Source: Gyrodactylus bullatarudis
Lineage: Eukaryota > Platyhelminthes > Monogenea > Gyrodactylidea > Gyrodactylidae
Direction: 5' to 3'
Assembly: GCA_012064415.1 (NCBI GenBank)
Contig: SSNU01000099.1
Location: 20,583 to 77,992, forward strand
DNA length: 57,410 nt
Shown: positions 31,980 through 41,663 of the stretch, piece after piece
How the letters are laid out: every line of letters starts with the position of its first letter
Numbering within the stretch: the stretch's first letter is position 1
Translations under genes and position numbers: made by a program
Notes under the pieces: model-generated
Seen by the model: the letters and a program-made list of their open reading frames with translations, nothing else
Database searches by the model: none
What the model was told of the DNA's origin: nothing

Positions 31980-32300
31980 TAATTGTTACATTGAACCTCG
32001 ATCTAAGTAGACACAGAGCATAGCCGCTAAGATGTGACTGATCGGACTTCCCATTGCATCTCCATCAATTTTATTGTAGTAAGTTCCTTCAAAGTCGAAA
32101 TCAATGAATCATACTGTAATAAATCCCTATACTGACTTGAATTATACGTAATGAAAATATTCAGTTAACTGATGAAAAATAAAATTTACTGATTCCTTGG
32201 TTGAGACGTTTTTGAAGAGCTACCATCGAATGAAGTTATCTTTCTGTTTTTAAAACTGGTTTCTTTCAGTTTTAACGACATCCCTAGTATTATGCTAGTT
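31980..32300 (-). pseudogene. PLE-B3: degraded RT core
   Basis: The minus frame reads GTYYNKIDGDAMGSPISHILAAM, a decayed DGVAMGSPIGPLLADM block. Upstream, KITSFDGSSSKTSQP is a decayed MVSFDVSSLFTNVP block. The order fits one old PLE RT. Confidence 0.65.
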
Positions 32301-33370
32301 TCTCAAAGGCATCAAATTTTTCAATTAGAAATTGGAAAACTTTCGGAACTGAATATAGACGGCTAATAGCTGCATCTCCTTTTAGCATCGAGTTTTATTC
32401 TCCAGTGAAAATCTTTCCTATATTGTCTTTTCTTCAAGAAATACCTCTATGTGGACTTCTAGCTCAAAAAGTTTATGGGCACGATAAGCAGTACTAAAAT
32501 CTTGAAGAGCTCAAGAATTCAGTTCAGAAAATTTGAATTGAATAAAATTTTAATGATAATAAACCCTCTATAGAATCAATAATAACAAGATATTTTAAAA
32601 TCATTGAGAATTGAATTCTTGGGCAAAAAAAAGTGAATGGAATGTTTCTTCCTTCTTAATATCAATGAAAAATAGTACTTTAACTCGTAAAATATAACTG
32701 TAATAGTGAACATTTTTATTCATGATAGAGAATTTAATAACAATCGAAAAACGTATATTTCAAAAATTCATCATAAAATGTTCGACAATTTTCGATTCAA
32801 TAAGTGAACGTATTGTTTTTGCAAACACAATATATTAAGTCAATTGAATTAAGTGTATTTTTTCAAAGAATTTTATTTGAATAAATTTATTTTTTAAGTT
32901 TTAAATTTATTATAAATAAATTATTCTCACTTTGTTGAACATTTCATGCTTTTTTTTAAATATATCATGCATATTAATATGAATAAAAATCTATGACAAT
33001 AAAACAAGATGCTTCGTAAAACCTTTCGAGATAAACTAGGTTAAATAAATATCATTGAAAGAATTATGAAATTCTGCTGATTGATATCAATCAACTTAAG
33101 AAACTTAGAGGTCGATATAAAAAAGAATACATTTGTAAAATATCCTCTAATTATTAAGAAAAAGGCATTGTCATTATTATTATTTATAAAATTTTATTCG
33201 ATAAGGCAGAAAATCTGTTTAGACATGTGTATTTACTCTCACCGTTATTCATTCAAATTAAATTTACTATCAATAATTTAAAATAAAAACGGAAAATTAA
33301 AGTATACGCTTTTATTTAGCGAAATTTAGTGATAATATTACATTTAGGCATCATTTTAACATTTAGACAT
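32301..33370. other. AT-rich stretch, no gene seen
   Basis: Only low-complexity chance ORFs. Confidence 0.5.
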
Positions 33371-33615
33371 CAGGCTATCTATGGTCACTTTTGAGATTAA
33401 ACTCAACTCCTCTAAAATTTTAGTTATCAAAAATGTTCATTCATTTTCATAAACTTTTTGTAATAAAATCTCACAAAGATTTTCGTTAGGATTCAAATCT
33501 GGGCTTCTAACAGGCCATGGCAATATCTTTATTTCTTTCCAAAAACTACTTTCTAGTTGATTTAGAACAATGGCATGGAGCATTATCCTGTTACACTCGA
33601 TTCAGTACATGATGA
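33371..33615 (-). pseudogene. Tc1-like transposase fragment (second and third DDE motifs)
   Basis: The minus strand gives QDNAPCHCSKSTRK (second Asp), then ILPWPVRSPDLNPNENL (third catalytic block, WPA-SPDLNPIENLW in the family) and ILLQKVYENE, with one shift between. Tc1 transposases cut at TA sites. Its upstream neighbour is the inverted-repeat arm at 33597-33766. Confidence 0.75.
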
Positions 33616-33766
33616 TCAGAGATAGTATTTAATGCCAAACCTTAAACTATCACATTGATTAGCCAATAGAATTCGAGTAGATGAAATGAATATTTTTTCT
33701 TCCTCTGCCCTAAAATTAAACAAAATAAGAATAGTGTTTTCAAAATTGAGAGACCCCTCTATTTAC
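33597..33766 (+). repeat. Left arm of a 2 kb-spaced inverted repeat
   Basis: Matches the reverse complement of 35761-35930 with few differences (shared gagagacccctctatttac and ccaaaccttaaactatcac). The arms bracket PLE-B4 and two opposing hammerheads. Confidence 0.85.
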
Positions 33767-33819
33767 AGTGCAATCAGAGGATTTTCAAAAATGCACTAAT
33801 TTTCTGTATAAATATCAAG

Positions 33820-33868
33820 CCGGTGTAAGAGTCTGATGACAACCGGTGAAATAAAAGCTTTATAACTA
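33820..33868 (+). ncRNA. Hammerhead ribozyme (family B, plus)
   Basis: CCGGU, then CUGAUGA (33833-33839), ACCGG, GAAA (33848-33851), helix III AUAAA-AGC-UUUAU, cut predicted after A, helix I AGU/ACU. A CAATCAGAG box and TATAAATA run precede it. Confidence 0.75.
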
Positions 33869-34188
33869 CATATTCACTAGTCTTCCAATCCTCTTAATGA
33901 ATCCCTCATTAAATTTTTGTGGGACGAATATTGCTAAATTCTGATTGGCCGACAAATGCTCAATTTCTATTGGTCTATAATTCATGAGTTTTGGTGTAGA
34001 AATGATATATAAGTAACGTGTACTTCCACATTCACACAACTCTCGTCACTTTACAGAGCTTTTACCTGTAATTTATTATGTAACTCCAGATGCCTCAGTA
34101 GTTTATCATGCATAAATAAATGATTTATTTTATTTGAGTTAGGTTCTAAACTCATTTGGAAGGTTTAGAGAACAACAAGCGTATATTT

Positions 34189-34236
34189 GAGTGATAAACG
34201 CTATATTTCGCCGGGTCTCTTCAGACTCTACCCCGG
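34189..34236 (-). ncRNA. Hammerhead ribozyme (family B, minus, PLE-B4 end)
   Basis: CCGGG, then helix I GAGU, CUGAAGA, CCCGG, C then GAAA, helix III AUAUA...UUUAU, predicted cut after C, then ACUC. The outer CCGGG/CCCGG pair differs from the neighbouring copy but is still complementary. Confidence 0.8.
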
Positions 34237-34349
34237 TAACATTTAACTACTAATTATAATAATCAATTGGGGACCTTCCAGTGGTTCATTTTCTTATTCA
34301 CTCTAGTGCTTGTGTTACATTGGTCTCGGCTTTTTGATTACTTTTGTCT

Positions 34350-35085
34350 TCATAGAAAACCCTCAATCTGTAACTGCCCACTGTGTCTCTTCCTCTTTCG
34401 TTTTGTTTTCAAGCAGTTTTTTCTCTTTCCCTTTTCACTAATTATAGGTTGGCTGATGATTTGATTATCAACTACTGTTGACTTCTCGTTAGTTTCACAT
34501 TTTGCCAACTCTATAATTGTTGCTGGGGCTGTGGATTGAGCTGGTGTTTGGTGATTATCATCTGTTGCTAACGTCTCATTGGTTTCAATATCCAGTTTCG
34601 ATCCGTGTTGAAGAGGTGGCCAGTATCTCGGTTGAGTATTCTTCCGATTTTTGCAATCCGTTTGCTCTTGTCTGTACAACATATGAAGAACCACACGAAC
34701 AGGTAAACTGATAAAAAACTACTCTCTTTTTCAACTTCGGGATTGGGTCTTTATTGCGACCATTGATCAGTTTCGATGTTCAATGGACCAGTTTTAGCTT
34801 CCTTCCAGGAAATGTTCGTCGTGATATTCGAAAGTTTGTTATTAAAAATATTCTTGCTCGCATCTCCTTTGAATAGTAGTACTAGAACCAGGAGTTTTTC
34901 GTTGTCGTCTTCTTCCTTTAGTTTCTCCTTGGGGTGCGAGTGCTTGTTGATGAATTTTTCGAGGGTGTCCATTAAACATCAAAAGAGCCTTAAGCTTTGA
35001 TCTCTCCTTCAGTACAAATTCCGCGGTCACCAACTGATCAACACTAAGATAAGCATTGCTGACCACACTCTTTTTTGTTTAGATT
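34350..35085 (-). pseudogene. PLE-B4: linker, eroded GIY-YIG nuclease, basic tail
   Basis: On the minus strand frames give AEFVLKERSKLKALLMFNGHP, EKFINKHSHPKEK and LFKGDASKNIFNNKLSNIT, the family B linker. QFTCSCGSSYVVQTRANGL is a GIY-YIG block with the Gly of YVG changed to Val. A deletion then joins it to the tail (TPAQSTAPATII, NQIISQPIISEKGKRK, KTKRKRKRHSGQLQIEGFL, stop at 34350). The tail matches PLE-B2. Several shifts make it inactive. Confidence 0.83.
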
Positions 35086-35089
35086 GGGG

Positions 35090-35760
35090 AAAAACTCTGG
35101 TCCGGTGAAAACTATGTCGGGGCCATTGTTTTCCGATGGATTCTCGTCACTGCACTTTTTCCATCAGACTATGTTTCATTTGTAACCTTAACATTCGGAT
35201 AGATTTATTTTATATTGCAATTATACTTGTAGTGAATAGTGACTCACTCATAAAAATCAAAGTTAAGACAATAAGACAAAATGGACAATCATCAAGAAGA
35301 TATAGTAAATAACAATTTATCCAAAAAGATTGAAGATTAAAACAAAAATTAAGATTGTAAAATTTAAACTATTTCATAGAGATTGTTTATTTTAATTTAA
35401 TAAATCAGAGTTTTAAAAGCTAAAAACGTAATTAAGTAATTCCCTGCTAATAACATGACTCAAGACGAAGTCTTTAATAAGATATTCGAAGAAAAAGAAA
35501 CATAGTTGTGCTGTGAACACAAAACATACTTAATTTGTTCACCACGAAAATAAAAAAAAAAATTATTTAGAGAAGGAATTAAAAATTTCCACGATTCATT
35601 AGTGATTCGTACGAATCCCTGCTTTCACACGATTCACGATAACATTGAAACTCGTCCATAGTATGAGCCTAGTGTTACTTCTCACAACGTGAAATATGAG
35701 AAAGGGGGTTTGCTATACGATGACTCAGTGAGAAAGAGTATGACGTAGTTGTTTGGCTTG
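35090..35760. other. No gene seen
   Basis: AT-rich, between PLE-B4 and the inverted-repeat arm. Nothing recognised. Confidence 0.45.
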
Positions 35761-35930
35761 GTAAATAGAGGGGTCTCTCAATTATGAAAACACTATTCTT
35801 ATTTTGTTTAATTTTAGGGCAGAGGAAGAAAAAATATTCATTTCATCTACTCGAATTCTATTGGCTAATCAATGTGATAGTTTAAGGTTTGGCATTAAAT
35901 ACTATCTCTGGTCATCATGTATTGAATTGA
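35761..35930 (-). repeat. Right arm of the 2 kb-spaced inverted repeat
   Basis: Mirror of 33597-33766. It does not continue into Tc1 coding sequence, unlike the left arm. Confidence 0.85.
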
Positions 35931-36231
35931 CTGTTTAATTATTTAAAAATTATTCTAGTCCTAAGGCTCGCTGATAATTTCTGATTTATATTATTATTTA
36001 AGTTGACATAAATTTTGATCGTTTCACTGAAAAGAGATATAATTAATAGAAAAAATTGTTTCGATAAGTTTAATTTTAAAAATATTATTGAGTCTTTTGT
36101 AGATACTTACTGCTTAAAACAAAATTTTCTGTTAAAATTTTAAACTTTGAAGTTTAAAGCAGCCAAATATTTAAGTTTATTTTTATTTATAAAGGTGCTA
36201 TCTTTTGGAAGATAAATATCAATCAGCATTA

Positions 36232-36239
36232 GGCGAAAT
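36232..36239. repeat. Merlin-2 target-site duplication (left)
   Basis: ggcgaaat, repeated exactly at 41457-41464. Confidence 0.88.
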
Positions 36240-36372
36240 GGCTAAACTATACTTTACGGGCACCGACTGTATATATATACGTTGCGTCCCATTTGTGTCG
36301 AGAGTCCCATATGTGTTTAAACTCAAACGGGACGTCCCATTTGTATCGAAAAAAATAGGGGGTGGGGGACAC

Positions 36373-36774
36373 GGCTAAACTAAAGATGAGCCTAACACCC
36401 CATGACCGTTAATATATCCCTTGTAAGTAGGTATGTAATATAAAAATATAATATAATTAATTCATATTTTTAATAAAAAGCATTAAATACTCACATAAGT
36501 TAATTTATTGACAACATGAATTTACATCAAACATTTTAGAACTAGTTCAGCAATAATTCTTGGATCAAGATCAATGTTCATTTGAATACTTGAAGACAGG
36601 CCAGTTTTAATCCAAAATAAGTATATTCGTTCCTCAAATACCAATAAAGTTACATTTAATACTCCAATAAATGATTACGTCATGTCATTGACTTTACTAT
36701 CAAAATTTTTGAAAATACTTCATGAGTAAACAAAACATATATTCTGAAGTGCTGTTTTTTATTTAAATTAACTC
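36373..36774 (+). repeat. Merlin-1 left terminal inverted repeat (402 bp)
   Basis: Same length and nearly the same sequence as the reverse complement of 38000-38401. Very long for a Merlin end. Confidence 0.9.
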
Positions 36775-36814
36775 AATAGAAGACAATAAATATTTCTCAC
36801 ATTCGAATTTCATT

Positions 36815-37775
36815 ATGCCTGAACTTAATATCTTCAACTATCCCATCAGTGAGATATCTTTCGAAAATGTTGAAAAATTGAATATTGTCAATTTGATGTC
36901 TAGCCACGAGGATCACTTGGGAACAATCCAACTGTGTCAGAGACTTGGATTGATTGCTATGAACCGCAAGCATACGTGTGGAGAGATTATGAGTCTTAAT
37001 AAGAAATCTCAATCGGTTGATCAGTACGAGTTTTTCTGCAATAAGTGCAGGAAATTTATTAGTATTAGAACTGGTAGGTTTTGTTTATTAATTAATCACA
37101 GGAACATTCTTCTCTGGATCAAGGTTGGCGATTGTCCAGATCCTTACCATAATTTATATGGTTTTAAAGTCAGCAACAAATCTAGACTTGATATGTGATA
37201 TAGTCAAGGTATCTGTTCCAACTGCCATCGATTGGACTAATTTTGTTCGGGACATCTTCGTCGAGAGATTCCTTAATCAAGATCTCGTTGTTGGTGGATT
37301 TGCCAAAGAGGTACAAGTCGACGAAACTCATCTTGTGAGACGTAAATACCACAAAGGAAGAGAATTAGCCTCCCAAGTTTGGATTTTCGGTGGCGTTGAT
37401 GAAGATGGTAACATCTTCATGAAAATCGTTGAAGAGCGAGACAAATCGACTCTTCATGCATTGGTTCGTAAGCACATTGCTCCAGGTTCGCATATAGTCA
37501 GTGATGAATGGAAAGGATATGCTGGCCTGGAGAAGTACGGATACTCAAGGTCCACAGTGTGTCATAAGAAAGAATTTGTCAACAATGAAGGACTGCATAC
37601 CAATAGGATTGAAGCCATTTGGGGAGCATTCAAACGAATGTTCAAGAATATAAGAAATAAGAGAGGAGATTTGATTGAATCTTACATTTCTGAATACCTC
37701 TTCAAACATTTCTTTAAAGAAAATAGGATGCAAGAGTTCCTTAGAATTATGCATCAACTGTATCCTAATGAATAA
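36815..37775 (+). CDS. Merlin-1 transposase (spliced, intact)
   Basis: Exons 36815-37073 and 37102-37775 join to 933 nt, 310 residues plus stop, with no break. The N-terminus has a zinc-ribbon-like Cys set (KHTCGE, then FFCNKCRKF). The junction gives SIRTGTFFSGSRLAI, a block shared with IS1595/ISXO2-type transposases. The DDE core follows: VQVDETHLVRRKY (first Asp), GSHIVSDEWKGYAGL (second Asp), HTNRIEAIWGAFKR (Glu). It ends LYPNE and TAA. The enzyme cuts and pastes the element at its inverted ends, leaving 8 bp duplications. All catalytic residues are present, so this copy could be active. Confidence 0.93.
37074..37101 (+). other. 28 nt GT-AG intron in Merlin-1 transposase
   Basis: Begins gtaggttttg and ends aatcacag. 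Removal changes the frame so that SIRTG continues as TFFSGSRL, as conserved in the family. An intron at the same site is in Merlin-2. Confidence 0.9.
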
Positions 37776-37999
37776 ATATTCTCAATTATGTAAAAACTTT
37801 ATAAAATTTTAGTTAACTGGTTGAAGATTCAACCTTAGCTTAGTTTTGATATCTTAATAATTTCAATAATAGAACTAAGTCAATAGATCAAGATAACATG
37901 TCTAAGTCGTGATTTGTAAACAAGCGCATAGTAATGATGGTTTGCAGAAAAAGAATAATTGTAAGTATTCAAATAAATAATAAATAGGCGAATAATAAT

Positions 38000-38401
38000 G
38001 AGTTAATTTAAATAAAAAACAGCACTTCAGAATATATGTTTTGTTTACTCATGAAGTATTTTCAAAAATTTTGATAGTAAAGTCAATGACATGACGTAAT
38101 CATTTATTGGAGTATTAAATGTAACTTTATTGGTATTTGAGGAACGAATATACTTATTTTGGATTAAAACTGGCCTGTCTTCAAGTATTCAAATGAACAT
38201 TGATCTTGATCCAAGAATTATTGCTGAACTAGTTCTAAAATGTTTGATGTAAATTCATGTTGTCAATAAATTAACTTATGTGAGTATTTAATGCTTTTTA
38301 TTAAAAATATGAATTAATTATATTATATTTTTATATTACATACCTACTTACAAGGGATATATTAACGGTCATGGGGTGTTAGGCTCATCTTTAGTTTAGC
38401 C
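38000..38401 (-). repeat. Merlin-1 right terminal inverted repeat (402 bp)
   Basis: Mirror of the left repeat. Confidence 0.9.
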
Positions 38402-39228
38402 GGGGACACATTTTCGGGTTTACATGTATTTTCTTTTTTTGTTTATTTTTAGAGAGTATACGGTATATGAATATGTATGTTCTTTACAGGTATTCAAGGA
38501 ATTTCAAACAGGTACAGCATCTTGAGTGCTTGAATTCAAGAAATAAAGAGTAATTCAGAGTTTAATAATTTTTTTCCCTTAAACTGCGTATTTTCATGCA
38601 GCCCCTCACTCGAAAGGATATATAATTCCGCATTGAATAATTTGAGGATTCAATTGGATTTGAGGCTCCTTATTATGGGGCATAATTTTGTTTCATTTAA
38701 GTGCACTTTAATCCTTTTTAAGATACTTAACTTCAAAAACAAAAAAATTCCAGTGTTCATACGAAAAAATGACCGTTATCAGCAGTTTAAAATGCCTTTC
38801 AGTAATAGTTTTAGTAAATAAAATTCAATACAATATTTTGATTGAATAAAACAATTTAATTTAGTCTTCAAATCAAGCACTTTTGATGCGGAATTAAATA
38901 TCTTTCGAGTGAGGGGCTGCATGAAAATACGCAGTTTAAGGGAAAAAAATTATTAAACTTTGAATTTCTCTTTATTTCTTGAATTCAAGCACTCAAGATG
39001 CTGTACCTGTTTGAAATTCCTTGAATACCTGTAAAGAACATACATATTCATATACCGTATACTCTCTAAAAATAAACAAAAAAAGAAAATACATGTAAAC
39101 CCGAAAATGTGTCCCCCACCCCCTATTTTTTTCGATACAAATGGGACGTCCCGTTTGAGTTTAAACACATATGGGACTCTCGACACAAATGGGACGCAAC
39201 GTATATATAGAAAAGAGTAAAACAGTAG

Positions 39229-39278
39229 AAAAACATAATAAAAAATGATGAAAGCATAATTATCTCATAAATTTATCA
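39229..39278. repeat. Direct repeat unit, ~50 bp
   Basis: taataaaaaatgatgaaagc... recurs at 39881-39929, on either side of the SINE-like unit. Confidence 0.7.
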
Positions 39279-39630
39279 AATACTCACAATTCAAGAATGT
39301 ACAAGTAAAATTCCAAAATTTGTATATAATAGTTTATATTTTTCATAAAACCGGTCAATTAAAAAAATAAATGAAAGTAAAACAATTTTGTTAATTTTAT
39401 TCAAAAACCGCAAAGACCAAATTAATTATAACATCATGTCATCTATGAACGATCTTACTCTCGATAATGTTGAAAGCCTAAATATAATCCTATCGACATA
39501 CTCTAGCATTATTCAGGATTGTATGTTAGTAAAAACAAGCAGAAGACTCATTAGAGTCTAGCAAAGCTCGATGTTGAATAATTAAGCTTAGTGTAAGTAG
39601 CTAGGATAAATAAATCTCACACAAAAAACA

Positions 39631-39800
39631 GATAACGTGGGTTGGACTAAACGGTTGAGTGCTTGCCCAGCGACCATAAAACTTGAGGTACGATTCTCGG
39701 AGCAGGCGTAAGGCTTACTGCCGATCCCTAATGAGGGTGAAACTATATAGTATAAGTTCTCGCTTGGTCTTTGGATGTGTGAAATTTATTGTAAGTTTCA
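39631..39800 (+). repeat. SINE-like unit with tRNA-derived head
   Basis: An A-box-like tggactaaacgg (39643-39654) and a B-box-like ggtacgattctc (39687-39698) are 44 bases apart start to start, as in tRNA genes. The phrase gagtgcttgccc between them is typical of tRNA-derived SINE heads. A body of unknown origin follows. No clean cloverleaf was seen. Confidence 0.55.
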
Positions 39801-39929
39801 TTGAGTTAGTCATTTGAGGTTCAACTAGAGCTACTGTATCAGAAATATAAGCAGAAGTCTCATTAGAGAGCTACTGTATCAGATAATAAAAAATGATGAA
39901 AGCACAATTATCTCATAAATTTATCAAAT

Positions 39930-39986
39930 CGTCCCGTTTGAGTTTAAACACATATGGGACTTTCGACACAAATGGGACGCAACATA
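39930..39986 (-). repeat. Solo terminus of fold-back F
   Basis: About 54 bases matching the outer end of F (gttgcgtcccatttgtgtcg on the minus strand) fused directly to the broken 3' end of the mariner gene. Confidence 0.75.
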
Positions 39987-40505
39987 CCTTTCAAATGATG
40001 TTGCAGAGATCTGAAAAGATGGTTATCTGTAGGAGCGAGATCAGGACTATAGGGAGGATGGTCTAAAACATCCACATTGCTTTCAGCGAAGAAATTTTTG
40101 ACTAATCTCGAGACATGGGGTCGGGCATTATCTTGCAAAAATGTTATTCGGCCAAATCTTGGATAGTTCTCTCTTAGTTTGCCTTCCATGGTCCTGAAAG
40201 ATTCGATATACCTTTGACCTGTAATTGTTGTGTTAGGCTCAAGCAATTCATAATGAATTACACCTTTTCGACACCAATAAACCGTTAACATTACTTTTTT
40301 TTGCAAATCGATCAGGTTTAGGTTGGGTTATCTGCTGATTTGCCCTATGCCACAATCTTTTACGGCTTTGATCCTTTAGAAAGATCCATTTCTCATCCGT
40401 CGTCACAATATGTGGTAGGAAGACACCTTCTGATGAGCTTCAGTAGCTGATATTCCAAGCATAAAGTTGTAGTAAATTATTGCTCTGACTTCAGTCTCAG
40501 ATAAA
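39985..40505 (-). pseudogene. Mariner transposase, 3'-truncated
   Basis: The minus strand from ~40505 gives IVTTDEKWIFLKDQSRKRLW (first Asp). After a shift the frame of 40306 gives VYWCRKGVIHYELL, ITFLQDNARPHVS (second Asp), HPPYSPDLAPTDNHLF (third Asp, 34 residues after the second) and LQHHLKGM. The DD34D spacing is the mariner signature. It is cut by the F terminus, and the ORF beyond (LRPICVESPICV) is read-through of that repeat. Inactive. Confidence 0.88.
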
Positions 40506-40647
40506 TCCATAATTTTTTCTTTATTGAAAGAATTTCAAAGAGTAAGAATAGGAAAAACAAATTCTACGAAAAAATCTCAAAAGGTGTATTCTTTCAAACA
40601 AGATTCAGCCGTAATTTCATATTTGAGAAAAAGTTTGCTTAATACTT

Positions 40648-41262
40648 TTGAAAAAACCTAATATAATCACTCTTGCAAAAGCTTATGAAGATAAAAAGGG
40701 AATGGTCGAAATTTGTCAACGACTTAAGCTCATTTCTCCAACTATGTCTCACGATGACTGTGATGGTGAAATGTATCTCGGAGAATACAGTTTTTCGGTG
40801 CTCGACTTGCAAAAGAAGAAAATCAATTCGAGATGGTAATTCTAATTAATTTATTTTTAAGGAACATTCTTCGTAAGATCACATCTTCCAATATGGAAAA
40901 TCTTGGTTATTATTAGAGTTGTGTGCTACAAAGCTGATAACCTCAAGTTCATAACAAGAAGAATTGTTCCTGGCTCCATCATTGTCTGGGATGAACACAA
41001 ATCCTATAAGTAACTCAGCCAAGAGGGATACGACCACAAAACAGTTTGTCATAAATATGAGTTTGTGAATAGAGATGGATACCACACCAACCGCATAGAG
41101 TCTATTTGGGGAGCAGCCAAGAGAGACGCTGGAAATGTCCGTAATGAAAGGAAGAATTTATTAGATAGTTATTTGATGATGTATCTATTCCGAAGGAACA
41201 GTCCTGATAATATTTTTCAGGCTACCCTCCATGCAATCTCAGAAATTTATACATTTCAATAA
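40648..41262 (+). pseudogene. Merlin-2 transposase, internally deleted
   Basis: It opens PNIITLAKAYEDKKGMVEICQRL, parallel to Merlin-1. A shift leads to RCSTCKRRKSIRDG. Removing the 26 nt intron (40836-40861) joins this to TFFVRSHLPIWKIL. A deletion removes the first catalytic block, and the frame resumes VPGSIIVWDEHKSYK (second Asp), a stop, then HTNRIESIWGAAKRD (Glu) and ends IYTFQ. Inactive, but the joining of SIRDG to TFF repeats Merlin-1's splice. Confidence 0.85.
40836..40861 (+). other. 26 nt GT-AG intron in Merlin-2 transposase
   Basis: Begins gtaattcta and ends atttttaag. It lies at the same codon and phase as the Merlin-1 intron but differs in sequence. Confidence 0.85.
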
Positions 41263-41456
41263 AAATATTTATTTCTCAATATAACTTTCTTTTCAAATCT
41301 TTGATTGACCTTGAGAGGTTAAGCATTTCGAAAATTTATGGAATAACTTAGATCTTAGTTAATGTTAATTAAGTTTATTAATTTTTATGTTTACTAATGA
41401 GTAGTGACGAAAATTTATTATATAAAAACACAGTGCCCCTAAAGTAAAGTTAAGCC

Positions 41457-41464
41457 GGCGAAAT
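41457..41464. repeat. Merlin-2 target-site duplication (right)
   Basis: ggcgaaat, an exact copy of 36232-36239, 5.2 kb away. Confidence 0.88.
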
Positions 41465-41663
41465 AGATACCAATTCAATATATTTAAAGAGGTGAATTTC
41501 AAATGCCTGAAAACTCTAAAACATTGAATTGTAGAAATTTATAGTATTTCGGAAATCCAAAGACGAACTAAAAACAAATCTATATGTTAAAAATATTTTA
41601 TTTAATGAATAATGCAGTGCAATGAATTTTAAAAAATTTTATAATCAAATCATCAGTAAACTC

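Larger units (their letters stand above)
36373..38401 (+). mobile_element. Merlin-1 transposon, apparently complete
   Basis: Ends ggctaaactaaagatgagcc and its exact reverse complement. The 8 bp target duplication ggggacac is at 36365-36372 and 38402-38409. Inverted repeats are 402 bp each (36373-36774, 38000-38401) and nearly identical. The transposase frame is open after removal of one 28 nt intron. It sits inside an arm of fold-back F, so it is younger than F. Confidence 0.93.
36280..39201. mobile_element. Fold-back element F, interrupted by Merlin-1
   Basis: Its left arm is 36280-36372 plus 38410-~38636 and its right arm is ~38869-39201, near-perfect mirrors of about 320 bp. Ends read cgttgcgtcccatttgtg and its reverse complement, flanked by TA on both sides. 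Without Merlin-1 it is about 885 bp with a ~230 bp unique middle and no transposase, so it is non-autonomous. TA duplication suggests mobilisation by a Tc1/mariner-type enzyme (inference). Confidence 0.82.
36240..41456 (+). mobile_element. Merlin-2 transposon holding a nested stack
   Basis: The left end reads ggctaaactatactttac and the right end is its near reverse complement (ggcttaactttactttag read inward), with 8 bp target duplications. Inside are fold-back F (36280-39201) with Merlin-1 inside it, a SINE-like unit, a mariner relic, and Merlin-2's own transposase at 40648-41262. It is the oldest layer of the stack. Confidence 0.85.

Noticed and set aside
36797..37012. 71-codon minus ORF
   Set aside because: Antisense shadow of the Merlin-1 transposase.
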